Positions 39,778 to 49,787 of a stretch of 64,000 nucleotides of DNA are shown here, one piece after another. Every line of letters begins with the position of its first letter. The first letter of the stretch is position 1. The stretch is taken from the NCBI RefSeq assembly GCF_024399335.1, contig NZ_CP075339.1, forward strand, positions 2,728,001 to 2,792,000, written 5' to 3'. Below the pieces are notes generated by a model that saw only the letters and a list, made by a program, of their open reading frames with translations, had not been told where the DNA came from and ran no database searches. Both the position numbers and the translations under genes were made by a program. The DNA comes from Leucobacter aridicollis. GTDB lineage: Bacteria; Actinomycetota; Actinomycetes; Actinomycetales; Microbacteriaceae.

Positions 39778-41894
39778 CGTGCTACGCCCTCCTTGGCTGC
39801 CTCGCTCGGCGTGTCTTCCGCCGATCCTAGTTCACTCGTCTCCGCCCCGGCGGCGTCTGCGTCAGGAGTGACCTCGGCGAGCACCTCATTCGCGCCAACC
39901 TGCTGCCCCGCGGCGACGCGGAGCACGAGCGTGCCTGCGACTGGAGCGCGAAGGACGTGCTCCATCTTCATCGCTTCAACGCTGAGCACCGGTTGGCCAG
40001 CAGCCACCGCTGCGCCGTCCTCGGCGTGCACCGCGACGACTGCGCCAGGCATCGGCGACAGGAGTTCGGGGGCTGCAGCGTCAGAGCGGGTCACGCGCTC
40101 GAGCACGACGTCCTCGAATCTCCAGGCGGCACCGCCGCTCGCAAGTCGCAGCGCCCCATCAATCGCCCCTGGTTTTGCGCTCACGGCGCGGGGGTCGAAG
40201 ACGAAGTGGATGTGCTCGGTCCGCCCATCGATCCTGACCTGTGCGGTTCCGCTCGGACGCTGGGTGCTGTCTGCCCGCTCGGCTACGCGGACTCCCGCAG
40301 CGCGCCACTCGCCCCCCTCGACGCGCACGCGCGCAACGCCTGGCTCACCCGCGACGTGCACGGTGCGCACAGTCTCAGTCTGACCTGCGACTCGCAGGCG
40401 GAAGCGCGCCGCCGCGTGTTCGCCGACGCGCCAGCCGAGCCCAGCGGCTCTGGGTGTCGAGGCTGCGGCTTCACGCGAGTAGAGCACGAGGGCAGCCGCG
40501 GCGAACACAGTATCGTCTGGGTCACGGAACGCGAGCTCGGGTGTGACCCGCTCGATGAGCGCGGTGTCGAGCAAGCCAGCGCGGACGTCGGCATTGTCGA
40601 GCAGCAGCCGCAGGAACTCGACGTTTGTGTCGACGCCGAGGGTCACGGTGTCTGTGAGTGCGCCGCGCAACAGCCGGATCGCGCCGTCCCTGTCAGGTGC
40701 CCAGGTGATGACTTTCGCGAGCATCGGATCGTAGTCAGACGTGATCTTTGATCCCTCGGTCAGGGCCGCATCGACTCGAATGCCCTCGCCCTGCGGCAGC
40801 GAGACTGCCTCGAGCACGCCGCCCGTCGGCAGGAAGCCTGAGCGCGGGTCCTCAGCGTAAATGCGCGCCTCGATTGAGTGTCCGTCGAGGCGCACGTCTG
40901 CCTGTTCGATGCCGAGCGGCTCGCCAGCGGCGACGCGCAGCTGCGCTGCGACGAGATCGACGCCAGTGACCTCCTCAGTGACTGGGTGCTCGACCTGCAG
41001 TCGCGTGTTCATCTCCATGAATGCGAAGTCGTTCGGGTCGTCTGCCGACACGATGAACTCGACGGTGCCAGCGCCGCGGTAGTCGATGCTACGGGCAGTC
41101 TCGACAGCCGCCTCCGCGAGCTTGGCGCGCAACTCGTCGCTGAGGTTCGGCGCTGGCGCCTCCTCGATGACTTTCTGGTGGCGGCGCTGCAGCGAGCACT
41201 CGCGCTCGCCGAGGTGGATCACAGTACCGTGGCTGTCTGCGACGACCTGCACCTCGATGTGGCGAGGGCGCGTGATGAGTCGCTCAAGAAAGAGCGTGTC
41301 GTCGCCGAAGGATGCCTTCGCTTCCCGCCGCGCAGTCGCGAGCGCATCGGCGAGGTCCTCGGGCTTCGCGACTGCGTGCATGCCTTTGCCGCCGCCACCA
41401 GCGGCAGGCTTCACGAGCACTGGGAAAGCGAGCTCGGCAGAGCGCGAGAGGAGCTCATCGTTTGAAAGCCCGGGCTCCGAAACGCCGGGTACGACAGGGA
41501 CGCCACGCTTCGAGACCCGTTCGCGGGCGCGAATCTTGTCGCCCATCACTTCGAGGGCTTCGACCGAGGGTCCAACGAACACGATCCCTGCTTCGGCGCA
41601 CGCGAGTGCGAGTGCAGGCTGCTCCGAGAGGAAGCCGTAGCCCGGGTGGATCGCCTCGGCCCCCGTGGCCTTCGCGGCGGCGACGATCTGCGTGACGCTG
41701 AGGTAGCCGCCAGCACTCCCCGCCTCTGAGCCGTCAAGCGCGACTGCCTCGTCCGCGAGCCGCACGTGCGGCGCTTCCGCGTCGACCTCGCTGTATACGG
41801 CGACCGAGCGGACGCCGAGCTCGCGCAGGGTTTTGATAATCCGGCAGGCGATCTCGCCGCGGTTTGCAATAAGTACTGAAGAGAACATCGCCAT
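39774..41894 (-). CDS. Biotin-dependent acyl-CoA carboxylase alpha subunit (methylcrotonyl-CoA carboxylase type)
   Basis: 706 residues: biotin carboxylase domain ([22 protein letters not shown]-grasp [20 protein letters not shown]), a linker, and a C-terminal biotin carrier domain with SVEAMKMEH, biotinylated Lys about 643. It carboxylates biotin with bicarbonate and ATP. The start at 41894 is set by TGATG overlap with the beta subunit; a longer frame to 42008 reads through that gene. Its neighbours point to leucine degradation, but the acyl-CoA substrate is inferred from context. Confidence 0.92.
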   Translation of the reverse strand: MAMFSSVLIANRGEIACRIIKTLRELGVRSVAVYSEVDAEAPHVRLADEAVALDGSEAGSAGGYLSVTQIVAAAKATGAEAIHPGYGFLSEQPALALACAEAGIVFVGPSVEALEVMGDKIRARERVSKRGVPVVPGVSEPGLSNDELLSRSAELAFPVLVKPAAGGGGKGMHAVAKPEDLADALATARREAKASFGDDTLFLERLITRPRHIEVQVVADSHGTVIHLGERECSLQRRHQKVIEEAPAPNLSDELRAKLAEAAVETARSIDYRGAGTVEFIVSADDPNDFAFMEMNTRLQVEHPVTEEVTGVDLVAAQLRVAAGEPLGIEQADVRLDGHSIEARIYAEDPRSGFLPTGGVLEAVSLPQGEGIRVDAALTEGSKITSDYDPMLAKVITWAPDRDGAIRLLRGALTDTVTLGVDTNVEFLRLLLDNADVRAGLLDTALIERVTPELAFRDPDDTVFAAAALVLYSREAAASTPRAAGLGWRVGEHAAARFRLRVAGQTETVRTVHVAGEPGVARVRVEGGEWRAAGVRVAERADSTQRPSGTAQVRIDGRTEHIHFVFDPRAVSAKPGAIDGALRLASGGAAWRFEDVVLERVTRSDAAAPELLSPMPGAVVAVHAEDGAAVAAGQPVLSVEAMKMEHVLRAPVAGTLVLRVAAGQQVGANEVLAEVTPDADAAGAETSELGSAEDTPSEAAKEGVAR

Positions 41895-43501
41895 CACATC
41901 CGAAAGATTCCGTAGCCCTGATCCGCGAGCGGCGCCCGCGAAACTGTATCGAGCGCGAGGCCAAGCACCGCGCGAGTGTCGAGTGGATCGATGATCCCGT
42001 CGTCCCACAGCCTGGCGCTCGCGTAGCGTGCGTCGCTTTGCTCGGCGAAGCGTTCAAGGGTTGGGCGCGAAAACTCGGCTTCCTCTTCTGCGCTCCACGT
42101 GCCGCCCTTTGCCTCAATCTGATCCCGCTTCACTGTCGCGAGCACGGATGCAGCCTGCGGGCCGCCCATCACGCCGATACGCGACGTCGGCCACATCCAG
42201 AGAAAGCGCGGGGAGTAGGCGCGGCCGCTCATTGCATAGTTGCCCGCCCCGAAGGATCCGCCGACGATGACAGTGAGCTTCGGCACGCGGGCGCAGGCAA
42301 CGGCTGTCACCATCTTCGCGCCGTGCTTCGCGATGCCGCCGCGCTCATATTCACGGCCGACCATGAAGCCCGAGAGATTCTGGAGGAACACGAGCGGGAT
42401 CTTGCGGGTGTCGCACAGTTGCACGAAGTGCGCGCCCTTCTGGGCCGACTCGGCGAACAGCACGCCATTGTTCGCGATGATGCCGACTGGGTGCCCCTCG
42501 ATGCGGGCGAAACCAGTGACGAGCGTCGAGCCGAAGTCGCGCTTGAACTCATGGAAGCGGCTACCGTCGACGATTCGCGCGATGATCTCACGCGCATCGT
42601 AGGGCGACTGCGGCTCGGGCGGCACGACGCCGTAGAGCTGGCTCGGGTCGACCGCCGGCTCCTCCGGCTCGGTGACATCCCAGGCGCGCGGCGGGGGGGC
42701 CGGTAGCTGCGCAATGATGTCGCGCACGATCTCGAGCGCGTGCTCGTCGTTCTCCGCGGGGTGATCTGCGACCCCTGAGTCGCGGGTGTGCGTGACGCCA
42801 CCGCCGAGTTCCTCTGCGCTCACGACCTCACCCGTCGCGGCTTTCACGAGCGGCGGGCCACCAAGGAAGATGGTGCCCTGCTCACGCACGATGACGACCT
42901 CGTCGCTCATCGCGGGAACGTAGGCGCCGCCGGCGGTGCTCGACCCCATCACGGCGGCGATCTGCGCAATGCCGCGCGCCGACATGCGGGCCTGGTTGTA
43001 GAAGATGCGGCCGAAGTGCTCGCGGTCTGGAAAGACGTCGTCCTGCAGCGGCAGGAAGGCGCCGCCCGAGTCGACGAGGCTCACGCACGGCAGCTCGTTC
43101 TCGGCCGCGATCTCCTGCGCACGAAGGTGTTTCTTCACCGTGAGCGGCATGTAGGTGCCGCCCTTCACTGTCGGATCATTCGCGATGATCATGACCTTGC
43201 GGCCGTGGATTTCGCCGACAGCGGTGATGAGCCCTGCGGCCGGGATGTCGTCGTCGTAGACACCGTCGGCAGCCAGGGCTCCGACTTCGAGCAGCGGGCT
43301 CCCCCTATCGACGAGGCGCTCGACTCGATCTCGCGGGAGCAACTTGCCACGCCCGACGTGGCGTTCGCGCGACGCCTCGCTGCCGCCGAGCGCGATCTCA
43401 GCGAGGCGCTCGCGCAGCGCATTCACTGCCGCCCTGTGTGCGTCCTCGTTCGCGCGGTACTCGGCACTTGCAGGTCTCGCCTGGCTCGCGAGAGTCTCCA
43501 T
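41894..43501 (-). CDS. Acyl-CoA carboxylase beta subunit / carboxyltransferase (methylcrotonyl-CoA carboxylase type)
   Basis: 535 residues from [12 protein letters not shown], preceded by GGAAGGGG. The crotonase-like CT halves are visible: [16 protein letters not shown] with [12 protein letters not shown], and [20 protein letters not shown] with [16 protein letters not shown]. These residues and the length fit methylcrotonyl-CoA carboxylase beta better than propionyl-CoA carboxylase. It is the first gene of a five-gene operon with a TetR-type operator in its promoter. Confidence 0.92.
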   Translation of the reverse strand: METLASQARPASAEYRANEDAHRAAVNALRERLAEIALGGSEASRERHVGRGKLLPRDRVERLVDRGSPLLEVGALAADGVYDDDIPAAGLITAVGEIHGRKVMIIANDPTVKGGTYMPLTVKKHLRAQEIAAENELPCVSLVDSGGAFLPLQDDVFPDREHFGRIFYNQARMSARGIAQIAAVMGSSTAGGAYVPAMSDEVVIVREQGTIFLGGPPLVKAATGEVVSAEELGGGVTHTRDSGVADHPAENDEHALEIVRDIIAQLPAPPPRAWDVTEPEEPAVDPSQLYGVVPPEPQSPYDAREIIARIVDGSRFHEFKRDFGSTLVTGFARIEGHPVGIIANNGVLFAESAQKGAHFVQLCDTRKIPLVFLQNLSGFMVGREYERGGIAKHGAKMVTAVACARVPKLTVIVGGSFGAGNYAMSGRAYSPRFLWMWPTSRIGVMGGPQAASVLATVKRDQIEAKGGTWSAEEEAEFSRPTLERFAEQSDARYASARLWDDGIIDPLDTRAVLGLALDTVSRAPLADQGYGIFRM

Positions 43502-43554
43502 CGACGTCCCCTTCCGGTTCACGGTCGGGTGCGTCCGTGCACCCGTTCGCAATT

Positions 43555-43583
43555 AGGTTAGCGGTCACTAACTGAATTGTCTA
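43555..43583 (-). promoter_or_regulatory. Carboxylase operon promoter with embedded TetR operator
   Basis: TAGACA, 17 bases, TAACCT on the minus strand. The 16-bp palindrome GTTAG(T/C)G-AC-CGCTAAC (43557-43572, one mismatch) spans the spacer and -10 box, so bound repressor would block polymerase. Its layout matches the site before the TetR gene at 36954. Confidence 0.6.
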
Positions 43584-43633
43584 GCGGCACGCTTCTCAGG
43601 ACGGGCGCCTGCGCCACCGACTACCGTTGAGGT

Positions 43634-44218
43634 ATGACTGCCACCGATACGCCCGTGCTCGCCCTCGTCCGCCACGGCGAGACTGAGTGGAACCGGGCCA
43701 GGCGCATTCAGGGCCGCACAGAGGTGCCGCTGAACGACACTGGCAGGGCGCAGGCTCGCGCCGCGGCCGCGGCCCTCGCGGCACACACCTGGACGTCAGT
43801 GCACGCCTCTCCCCTCGGCCGCGCAATCGAGACCGCAGACATCATTGGGGCCGCCCTTGGCCTCGGCTCCCCCGCGATCAACGCTGGGCTGTGGGAGCGC
43901 GATTTCGGCGAAGCCGAGGGACTCTCAGTTCCTGACATTGAGGCACGCTGGCCAGGCCTCAGCGGCATCCCAGGCGCGGAGCCGCTCAGGGACGTCGCCG
44001 AGCGCTCCGCGACAGCGATCGCCAGCCTCTACGACACCTCGCCCGGCGGCATTGTTGTTGCGCACGGGGCAATGCTGCGCGCCGGCATCCAGCGGCTCAC
44101 TGGCGTCGACGTGCCGCGGATCCTGAACGGCGAAATCTGGCTGCTCCGGCGCGAGGCGACAGGCTACGCAGCGACGCCACTGGAAGCGGCCGCAGCGAAG
44201 CCGCTACTGCAGGGCTGA
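43634..44218 (+). CDS. Histidine phosphatase (phosphoglycerate-mutase-like)
   Basis: 194 residues with the histidine phosphatase signature LALVRHGETEWN (phospho-His), PLNDTGRAQA, Arg/Glu residues in ASPLGRAIETA and the second His in VVAHGAMLR. The substrate is unknown; relatives include alpha-ribazole and general phosphatases. TACCGT lies 6 bases before the ATG. Its 3' end overlaps the convergent cardiolipin synthase gene by 15 bases. Confidence 0.87.
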   Translation: MTATDTPVLALVRHGETEWNRARRIQGRTEVPLNDTGRAQARAAAAALAAHTWTSVHASPLGRAIETADIIGAALGLGSPAINAGLWERDFGEAEGLSVPDIEARWPGLSGIPGAEPLRDVAERSATAIASLYDTSPGGIVVAHGAMLRAGIQRLTGVDVPRILNGEIWLLRREATGYAATPLEAAAAKPLLQG

Positions 44219-45682
44219 GGTCAGTCGGGCGAGGCCGTCGAGCAACTGCGACCGAACGGGTTGCTTCGCCCATTCGGCGGGAAGCAGCTCCCGCGAGTTC
44301 GCCCGATAGTAGTCGGTGACCTCGTCGAGGTCACGCACGAAACTCGCCCCGCGTACGACCATCGAGATCTCCATGTTCAGACCGAACGAACGCGGGTCCA
44401 TGTTCGAGGATCCCACCACCGCAACGTCGTCGTCGATCGTGAAGTGCTTCGAGTGCAGAATGAAGGGCGGGCGGTACATCCAGATACGCACCCCGGCGTT
44501 CAAAAGCTCCTCGTAGTACGAGCGCTGCGCGTGATACACAAGCGCCTGGTCGCCGATCTCTGAGACGAAAAGCTCGACCTCAACCCCTCTGGCGGTCGCG
44601 GCCCGAAGCGCGTTCATGATCGAGCCGTCAGGCACGAAATAGGGGCTCGTGATGCTGATCCGGCGGCGCGCGGTGTAGAGCAGCGACACGAAGACCTGCA
44701 GGTTGTTCTCTGCCGCGTAGCCGGGGCCGCTCGGTACGATCTGGCAGTCGAGGTCGCCCGGAAACTCAGTCTCGAACGAATCAATATCGAGCTGCTCGAG
44801 GTACGTGTCAGTCTCGAGGTACCAATCGGCCTGGAATACTGCCTCGAGGCCGAGCACGATCGGCCCCTCGACCCGAACCATGATGTCTCGCCAGTGCAGG
44901 CCCCGTCGAATATTGCCGCGCTTGTTGTAGCTCGAGTCGACAAGGTTCTGTGAGCCCGTGAACCCGACCTTGCCATCAACGACAACGAGCTTGCGGTGGT
45001 TGCGAAGGTCTGGGCGCTGGTACTCGCCACGCCACGGGCGCACAGGGAGCATGTATGTCCACTCCGCCCCCATGTCTTCGAGACTCTGCGCGGTTCGTCG
45101 GCGGCCCGGGTTACGTACAGCCGAGATATGGTCGAGCATCACGCGAACCTTCACGCCGCGCCCGACTGCGTTTCGCATCGCCTCAAAGACAACGTCAGTC
45201 GTCTCGTCATGCACGAGAATGTAGAACTGCACGTGCACGTACTCTGTTGCCCTGTCGATTGCGGCAGCGATCTGATGGAACGACAGTTCGTAGTCAATCG
45301 TCATGGTCGCGAGGTTGCCGCGCAGCATCGGCTGCGCACCGAGGGTCTGGCCGAGCCTGACGGCACTCTCGAGCCCGGGCGACATCGCGTCGATATCGGA
45401 GATCAGGCCCTGGTTCTCGCGCTCCGCGAGGCTTGAAACGAGCTCGTTGATTGCGTCTTGCTTCGCTTCGCGATGCTTGGGGAGCCGGTTCGAGCCGATG
45501 ATGAGAAAGACGATCAGGCCAGGCACAGGAAGCAGGAAGATCGCGAGCAACCAGGCCATGCCTGAGGTTGGACGCCTGTTGCGCGGCACGACAAACAGCG
45601 CGGTGATGCGGATCGCGTTGTCGATAATCAGGGCGACGACGGCGCCAATGTAGGCCCAGTTCCAGCCGGAAAAGAACTCCAT
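44204..45682 (-). CDS. cls: Cardiolipin synthase (phospholipase D superfamily)
   Basis: 492 residues: two N-terminal membrane segments (PLDc_N, about 8-60), then two HKD motifs, HRKLVVVDGKVGFTGSQN and HSKHFTIDDDVAVVGSSN. It condenses two phosphatidylglycerols, or PG with another lipid, to make cardiolipin at the membrane. The start is MEFFSGWNWAYIG, with GGAAAGGG upstream. Confidence 0.93.
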   Translation of the reverse strand: MEFFSGWNWAYIGAVVALIIDNAIRITALFVVPRNRRPTSGMAWLLAIFLLPVPGLIVFLIIGSNRLPKHREAKQDAINELVSSLAERENQGLISDIDAMSPGLESAVRLGQTLGAQPMLRGNLATMTIDYELSFHQIAAAIDRATEYVHVQFYILVHDETTDVVFEAMRNAVGRGVKVRVMLDHISAVRNPGRRRTAQSLEDMGAEWTYMLPVRPWRGEYQRPDLRNHRKLVVVDGKVGFTGSQNLVDSSYNKRGNIRRGLHWRDIMVRVEGPIVLGLEAVFQADWYLETDTYLEQLDIDSFETEFPGDLDCQIVPSGPGYAAENNLQVFVSLLYTARRRISITSPYFVPDGSIMNALRAATARGVEVELFVSEIGDQALVYHAQRSYYEELLNAGVRIWMYRPPFILHSKHFTIDDDVAVVGSSNMDPRSFGLNMEISMVVRGASFVRDLDEVTDYYRANSRELLPAEWAKQPVRSQLLDGLARLTSALQ

Positions 45683-45757
45683 ATCGGCCCTTTCCCTGAG
45701 AATGCAATGATTGCGCGAAGCCTCGCGCTTGCATTAACTGTAGCGAAAAAGCGGGAG

Positions 45758-45934
45758 CTACTCCTCGCGGGCCGGGAGACCAGCCTTCTGGCGTTCCTCG
45801 TTCTCGATCTCGCGGTAGATGCGTCGCTCGGTGCGATCGGCCCGGAGAATGAGCCTCATAACCATCCAGAAGAAGAGCCCGATGAGCACGGTCGGCGTGA
45901 GCGACCAGACTGCATTCATCCACCAGTTATCCAT
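45758..45934 (-). CDS. Small single-pass membrane protein
   Basis: 58 residues starting MDNWWMNAVWSL. One membrane helix (about 8-28, TPTVLIGLFFWMVMRLIL) is followed by a charged cytoplasmic tail (RADRTERRIYREIENEERQK). It lies just upstream of cls and could be co-transcribed. A TAAAGT box sits 8 bases before the ATG. The function is unknown. Confidence 0.6.
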   Translation of the reverse strand: MDNWWMNAVWSLTPTVLIGLFFWMVMRLILRADRTERRIYREIENEERQKAGLPAREE

Positions 45935-46044
45935 AATTGCCAACTTTACCCCCAGCGCCCCTGGGATTACCTGGGCGCGACACGATTGTTCCCTGCCAAT
46001 CCGACACCGCGGCCGCGCACAGGAAAGCGCAGGCCGGGCATACG

Positions 46045-46070
46045 AAGGGCCCCGCGCGGGCGGGGCCCTT
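46045..46070 (-). terminator. lysS terminator
   Basis: Perfect 11-bp stem AAGGGCCCCGC/GCGGGGCCCTT with a 4-base loop, 21 bases after the lysS stop. The T-run is short (TT). Confidence 0.75.
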
Positions 46071-46091
46071 CGGTGCCGTGCTCCGCGGCCG

Positions 46092-47639
46092 CTACTTGAC
46101 GAGCGGGAAGAGGATCGTCTCGCGGATTCCCAGGCCTGTGAGCGCCATCAGCAGACGATCCATGCCCATGCCCATGCCGCCGGTCGGAGGCATAGCGTGC
46201 TCGAGCGCGCGGAGGAACTCCTCGTCAACCTTCATCGCCTCGACATCGCCACGCGCACCCTCGGCGGCCTGCTGCACGAAGCGCTCGCGCTGCACCACTG
46301 GGTCGATGAGCTCGGAGTACCCTGTCGCGAGCTCGAAGCCTCGAATGTAGAGGTCCCACTTCTCGACGACGCCCGGGATCGAACGGTGGTGGCGGGTGAG
46401 CGGGCTCGTCTCGACCGGGAAGTCCATGACGAACGTCGGGGCCGTGAGGGAGTCAATCACGAAGTGCTCCCACAGCTCTTCGACAAGCTTGCCGTGGTTC
46501 GCGAGTGGCACCTCGACGCCTTCGGCGTCCGCGAGGGCCTGCAGCTCAGCGACAGTCGTCTCGGGCGTGATCTGCTTGCCTGCGGCCTCCGAGAGGGAGT
46601 CGTACATCGAGATGCGATTCCACTCGCCCCCGAGATCGAAGAGCGTACCGTCGGCCCACTTCACGACGTGAGTGCCCTCACGCTCGGAGCCGACGTTTGC
46701 AGCGAGCGCCGCATTCTGCACGAGCTCTTGCGTGAGGTCGGCGATACCGTTGTAGTCGGTGTATGCCTGGTACGACTCAAGCATGGCGAACTCGGGGCTG
46801 TGGGTCGAATCGGCGCCCTCATTGCGGAAGTTGCGGTTGATCTCGAAGACACGCTCAAGCCCGCCAACCGCTGCGCGCTTCAAGAACAGCTCAGGCGCGA
46901 TGCGCAAGTAGAGTTCCATGTCGAACGCGTTTGAGTGCGTCACGAATGGACGTGCCGAAGCTCCACCGTGCATCGTCTGGAGCATCGGCGTCTCGACCTC
47001 AATGAAGCCGCGCTTCGCGAACGTGTCGCGGAGGCTCGCCATTGTGCGCGCGCGGGTGATCACGTTGACACGTGCCTGCTCGCGGGCGATGAGGTCGAGG
47101 TAGCGCTGGCGCACCCGCGTTTCCTCGTTGAGCTCGGCGTGCAGGTTCGGAAGTGGCGCGATGGCCTTCGCGGCGACCTGCCACTCGGTGACCATCACCG
47201 AGAGTTCGCCGCGGCGGCTCGAGACGACCTCCCCCTTCACGAAGAGGTGGTCACCGAGGTCGGTGAGCTCCTTGTATTCGGCGAGCGATTCCTCACCAAC
47301 CTCGGCGAGCGACAGCATGGCCTGGATGCGAGTGCCGTCGCCTGCCTGGATCGAAGCAAAGCAGAGCTTGCCAGTGTTGCGCTGGAAGACGATACGACCA
47401 GCGATCCCGACGATCTCGCCCGACGCCGAGTCGGGGTTCTCTTCCAGGTGCCCCCACGTAGCCCGAACGGCCGGGATCGTGGTGGTCACAGGCACGGCAA
47501 CCGGGTACGCGCCGCCTGCGAGGTCACCCGCGGCGTTCAGCCGCTCCCGCTTCTCGAGACGGATGCGCTTCTGCTCGAAGATTTCCTCTTCGCTCTGAAC
47601 TTCTTCAGTGGCGGGGTTCGGCGCAGTCTGCTCGCTCAT
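46092..47639 (-). CDS. lysS: Lysyl-tRNA synthetase, class II
   Basis: 515 residues. An N-terminal OB-fold anticodon domain is followed by the class II core with motif 2 ([18 protein letters not shown]) and motif 3 ([17 protein letters not shown]). It charges tRNA-Lys. The ATG has GGAGGA 10 bases upstream. It is monocistronic, divergent from the multicopper oxidase. Confidence 0.97.
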   Translation of the reverse strand: MSEQTAPNPATEEVQSEEEIFEQKRIRLEKRERLNAAGDLAGGAYPVAVPVTTTIPAVRATWGHLEENPDSASGEIVGIAGRIVFQRNTGKLCFASIQAGDGTRIQAMLSLAEVGEESLAEYKELTDLGDHLFVKGEVVSSRRGELSVMVTEWQVAAKAIAPLPNLHAELNEETRVRQRYLDLIAREQARVNVITRARTMASLRDTFAKRGFIEVETPMLQTMHGGASARPFVTHSNAFDMELYLRIAPELFLKRAAVGGLERVFEINRNFRNEGADSTHSPEFAMLESYQAYTDYNGIADLTQELVQNAALAANVGSEREGTHVVKWADGTLFDLGGEWNRISMYDSLSEAAGKQITPETTVAELQALADAEGVEVPLANHGKLVEELWEHFVIDSLTAPTFVMDFPVETSPLTRHHRSIPGVVEKWDLYIRGFELATGYSELIDPVVQRERFVQQAAEGARGDVEAMKVDEEFLRALEHAMPPTGGMGMGMDRLLMALTGLGIRETILFPLVK

Positions 47640-47773
47640 TTGGCGGGTTCCTCCGTAGTGTAGACGTAGACATCCATCCTACGCGAGGCGCAGAGTGTTC
47701 CCACATTTCGGGCGAACGGATGGGCGATACTTGATGGGTGGCGTGAACGTCAATCACTGGCTCAAGGAGGCTC

Positions 47774-49390
47774 ATGCCTGACTCATCGCGATTCACGCGC
47801 AGGGGTGTGCTTGCTGCGGCAGCGGCGGGCGCGGTGACCGCGTCGATCGTCGCGCTCGGAGGCTGGCGGGTGACGAGGCGCCCGGTTCTCTCGCCCGAGA
47901 CGGGGTCAGGATCGGGAGCACAAGCCGGAGACGCTCTCGACCGCAGAGACCTCGCCATTCCCCGGCTTGACACCGGCACGGTTGGCGCTGACGGCGTGCG
48001 CGCCTTCGAGCTTGTCGCGGGCGCCGGCACGAGTTCGTTCGTTGCGGGCACACAGACGCCAACGTGGGGATACAACGGTGCATTCGGCGGCCCGACGCTC
48101 CGCGCGGCACAGGGCGAACGGGTGCGCGTCGTCGTGCGAAACGAGCTCGCCGAGGTGACGACGACCCACTGGCACGGCATGAAGGTTCCCGCAGCGGCCG
48201 ACGGCGGCCCACACCAGCCGATAGTCCCCGGCGACAGTTGGACAGCGGAGTGGACAGTCGAACAGCCCGCCGCGACGCTCTGGTACCACCCGCACAACCA
48301 CGGGACAACCGAGGCACACGTGTATCGCGGACTCGCCGGGCTTTTCCTCATCGAGGATGAGAAGCCTCCGGCCGACCTTCCGCTGCCGCGCGACTACGGC
48401 GTCGACGACGTCCCAGTCGTCGTGACAGATCGAAGCTTCACGGCCGACGGCGCGTTCGACGAGCGCAGGCGAGACGCCTCGGGAATGCTCGGCGACACGC
48501 TCCTCGTCAACGGCACCGTGTCGCCGCGCTTCAGCGCTACGAGGGAACTCACGCGACTGCGCATTCTCAATGGCTCCACCGCGCGAAGCTATCGCTTCCA
48601 GCTCGATACAGGCCCGCTAGTGCTCGTCGCGACCGACTCCGGGCTGCTGCCGAAACCGGTATCGGTCGCCGGACTCACGTTGACCCCCGGAGAACGCGCC
48701 GAGGTTATCGTTGCGCTCGAACCTGGCCAGACCGCAATGCTGCGCTCCGTGCCGCACACGCTTGGCCTGCTGAGCACCACTGAACGCGCGAGCGGTACCC
48801 GCGACACGTTCGACGTGCTCGAACTCAGCCGAGCCAACGCGGACGACAGCGCGCCACCGGGGACGGCGTCGACAGCCCCCGCGACGCTCACGGAAATGAA
48901 CGCCTGGGTTGCGGCGGGCGGGGCATTCGCCGCGCCACTCACAGATCCGCCCGAGCCCGACGTGCGGCGCACTGTCACTTTGCAAGACAACAAGATCAAC
49001 CATCGCCGGATGAATATGGCACGGATCGACGAGGTCGTCACAGTCGGCAGTCGCGAACGCTGGCTGATCACGAACGAGCATTTCCTCCCCCACAATCTGC
49101 ACATCCATAACGCGCGCTTCAGGGTGTACTCGATCGATGGCCGAAAGCCCACGGCTGAGCTGCGCGGCTGGAAGGACACCGTGTACGCGCCGCCGAGCCG
49201 CACAGTCATCATTGATGTTGAGTTCGGCACGTCGACAGACCCGCACATGCCCTACATGTTCCACTGCCATCTGCTCCAGTACGAAGATCAGGGCATGATG
49301 GCCCAGTTCGTCGTCGTGCGCCCGGGCGAAACCGCCGGGCCGCTCGACACACAAGCAATCGGCGATGGAGGTTCACATGCCGGCCACTGA
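47774..49390 (+). CDS. TAT-exported multicopper oxidase
   Basis: 538 residues. The Tat signal is SRFTRRGVLAAAAAGA, so the folded enzyme is exported. Copper motifs: HWHGMK, WYHPHNHGTTE, HFLPHNLHIHN and HCHLLQYEDQGMMAQF (type 1 Met ligand likely). The four sets fit a CueO/CotA-like laccase that oxidises Cu(I) or phenols. GGAGG is 5 bases before the ATG (CAAGGAGGCTC). It overlaps a small membrane protein gene by 14 bases, and the two form an operon. Confidence 0.93.
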   Translation: MPDSSRFTRRGVLAAAAAGAVTASIVALGGWRVTRRPVLSPETGSGSGAQAGDALDRRDLAIPRLDTGTVGADGVRAFELVAGAGTSSFVAGTQTPTWGYNGAFGGPTLRAAQGERVRVVVRNELAEVTTTHWHGMKVPAAADGGPHQPIVPGDSWTAEWTVEQPAATLWYHPHNHGTTEAHVYRGLAGLFLIEDEKPPADLPLPRDYGVDDVPVVVTDRSFTADGAFDERRRDASGMLGDTLLVNGTVSPRFSATRELTRLRILNGSTARSYRFQLDTGPLVLVATDSGLLPKPVSVAGLTLTPGERAEVIVALEPGQTAMLRSVPHTLGLLSTTERASGTRDTFDVLELSRANADDSAPPGTASTAPATLTEMNAWVAAGGAFAAPLTDPPEPDVRRTVTLQDNKINHRRMNMARIDEVVTVGSRERWLITNEHFLPHNLHIHNARFRVYSIDGRKPTAELRGWKDTVYAPPSRTVIIDVEFGTSTDPHMPYMFHCHLLQYEDQGMMAQFVVVRPGETAGPLDTQAIGDGGSHAGH

Positions 49391-49787
49391 TCGAATCCCG
49401 GCGGGCCGCGCGGTTGCGGCGGTCGCCCGCTGGACTCTGATCCTGCACGCGGCGTTGCTCGCCGCGCAGCCGTTTCTCGCGGGGGCGATGCTTGATGCGA
49501 TGAGCCCGAGCCCGCAGACGATGCACCGGATTGTCGCGATGACGGTCGTCGCCATCGCCATCGTGCAGGTGTTCGTCACGCTTGCAGCGTGGAAGGGCCG
49601 GGCAGGGTGGCCGCGCGACGCGTTCCACTTGTCACTCATGCTACTCGGGCTCGAGCTCGTGCAGTTCACGCTTGGGCATCTGAGCCTCGGAATGGCGCTG
49701 CACATTCCGCTCGGGATTGCCTCGCTTGCCGCGGGCGTCTACATTGCCGTGCGGTTCGCGAGGCGACCTGTGACTAACCGGGTCTAG
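49377..49787 (+). CDS. Small 4-TM membrane protein coupled to the multicopper oxidase
   Basis: 136 residues from the ATG at 49377, with GGAGG 5 bases upstream inside the oxidase gene. Four hydrophobic segments: about 16-38, 50-72, 84-105 and 108-128. His residues recur in the membrane (TLILHAALL, TMHRIV, DAFHLSL, LGHLSLGMALHIPLG), a pattern that could bind heme or copper. Overlapping genes suggest a redox partner or copper-handling role; this is inference. Its TAG lies inside the CTAG shared with the next, convergent gene. Confidence 0.7.
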   Translation: MPATDRIPAGRAVAAVARWTLILHAALLAAQPFLAGAMLDAMSPSPQTMHRIVAMTVVAIAIVQVFVTLAAWKGRAGWPRDAFHLSLMLLGLELVQFTLGHLSLGMALHIPLGIASLAAGVYIAVRFARRPVTNRV

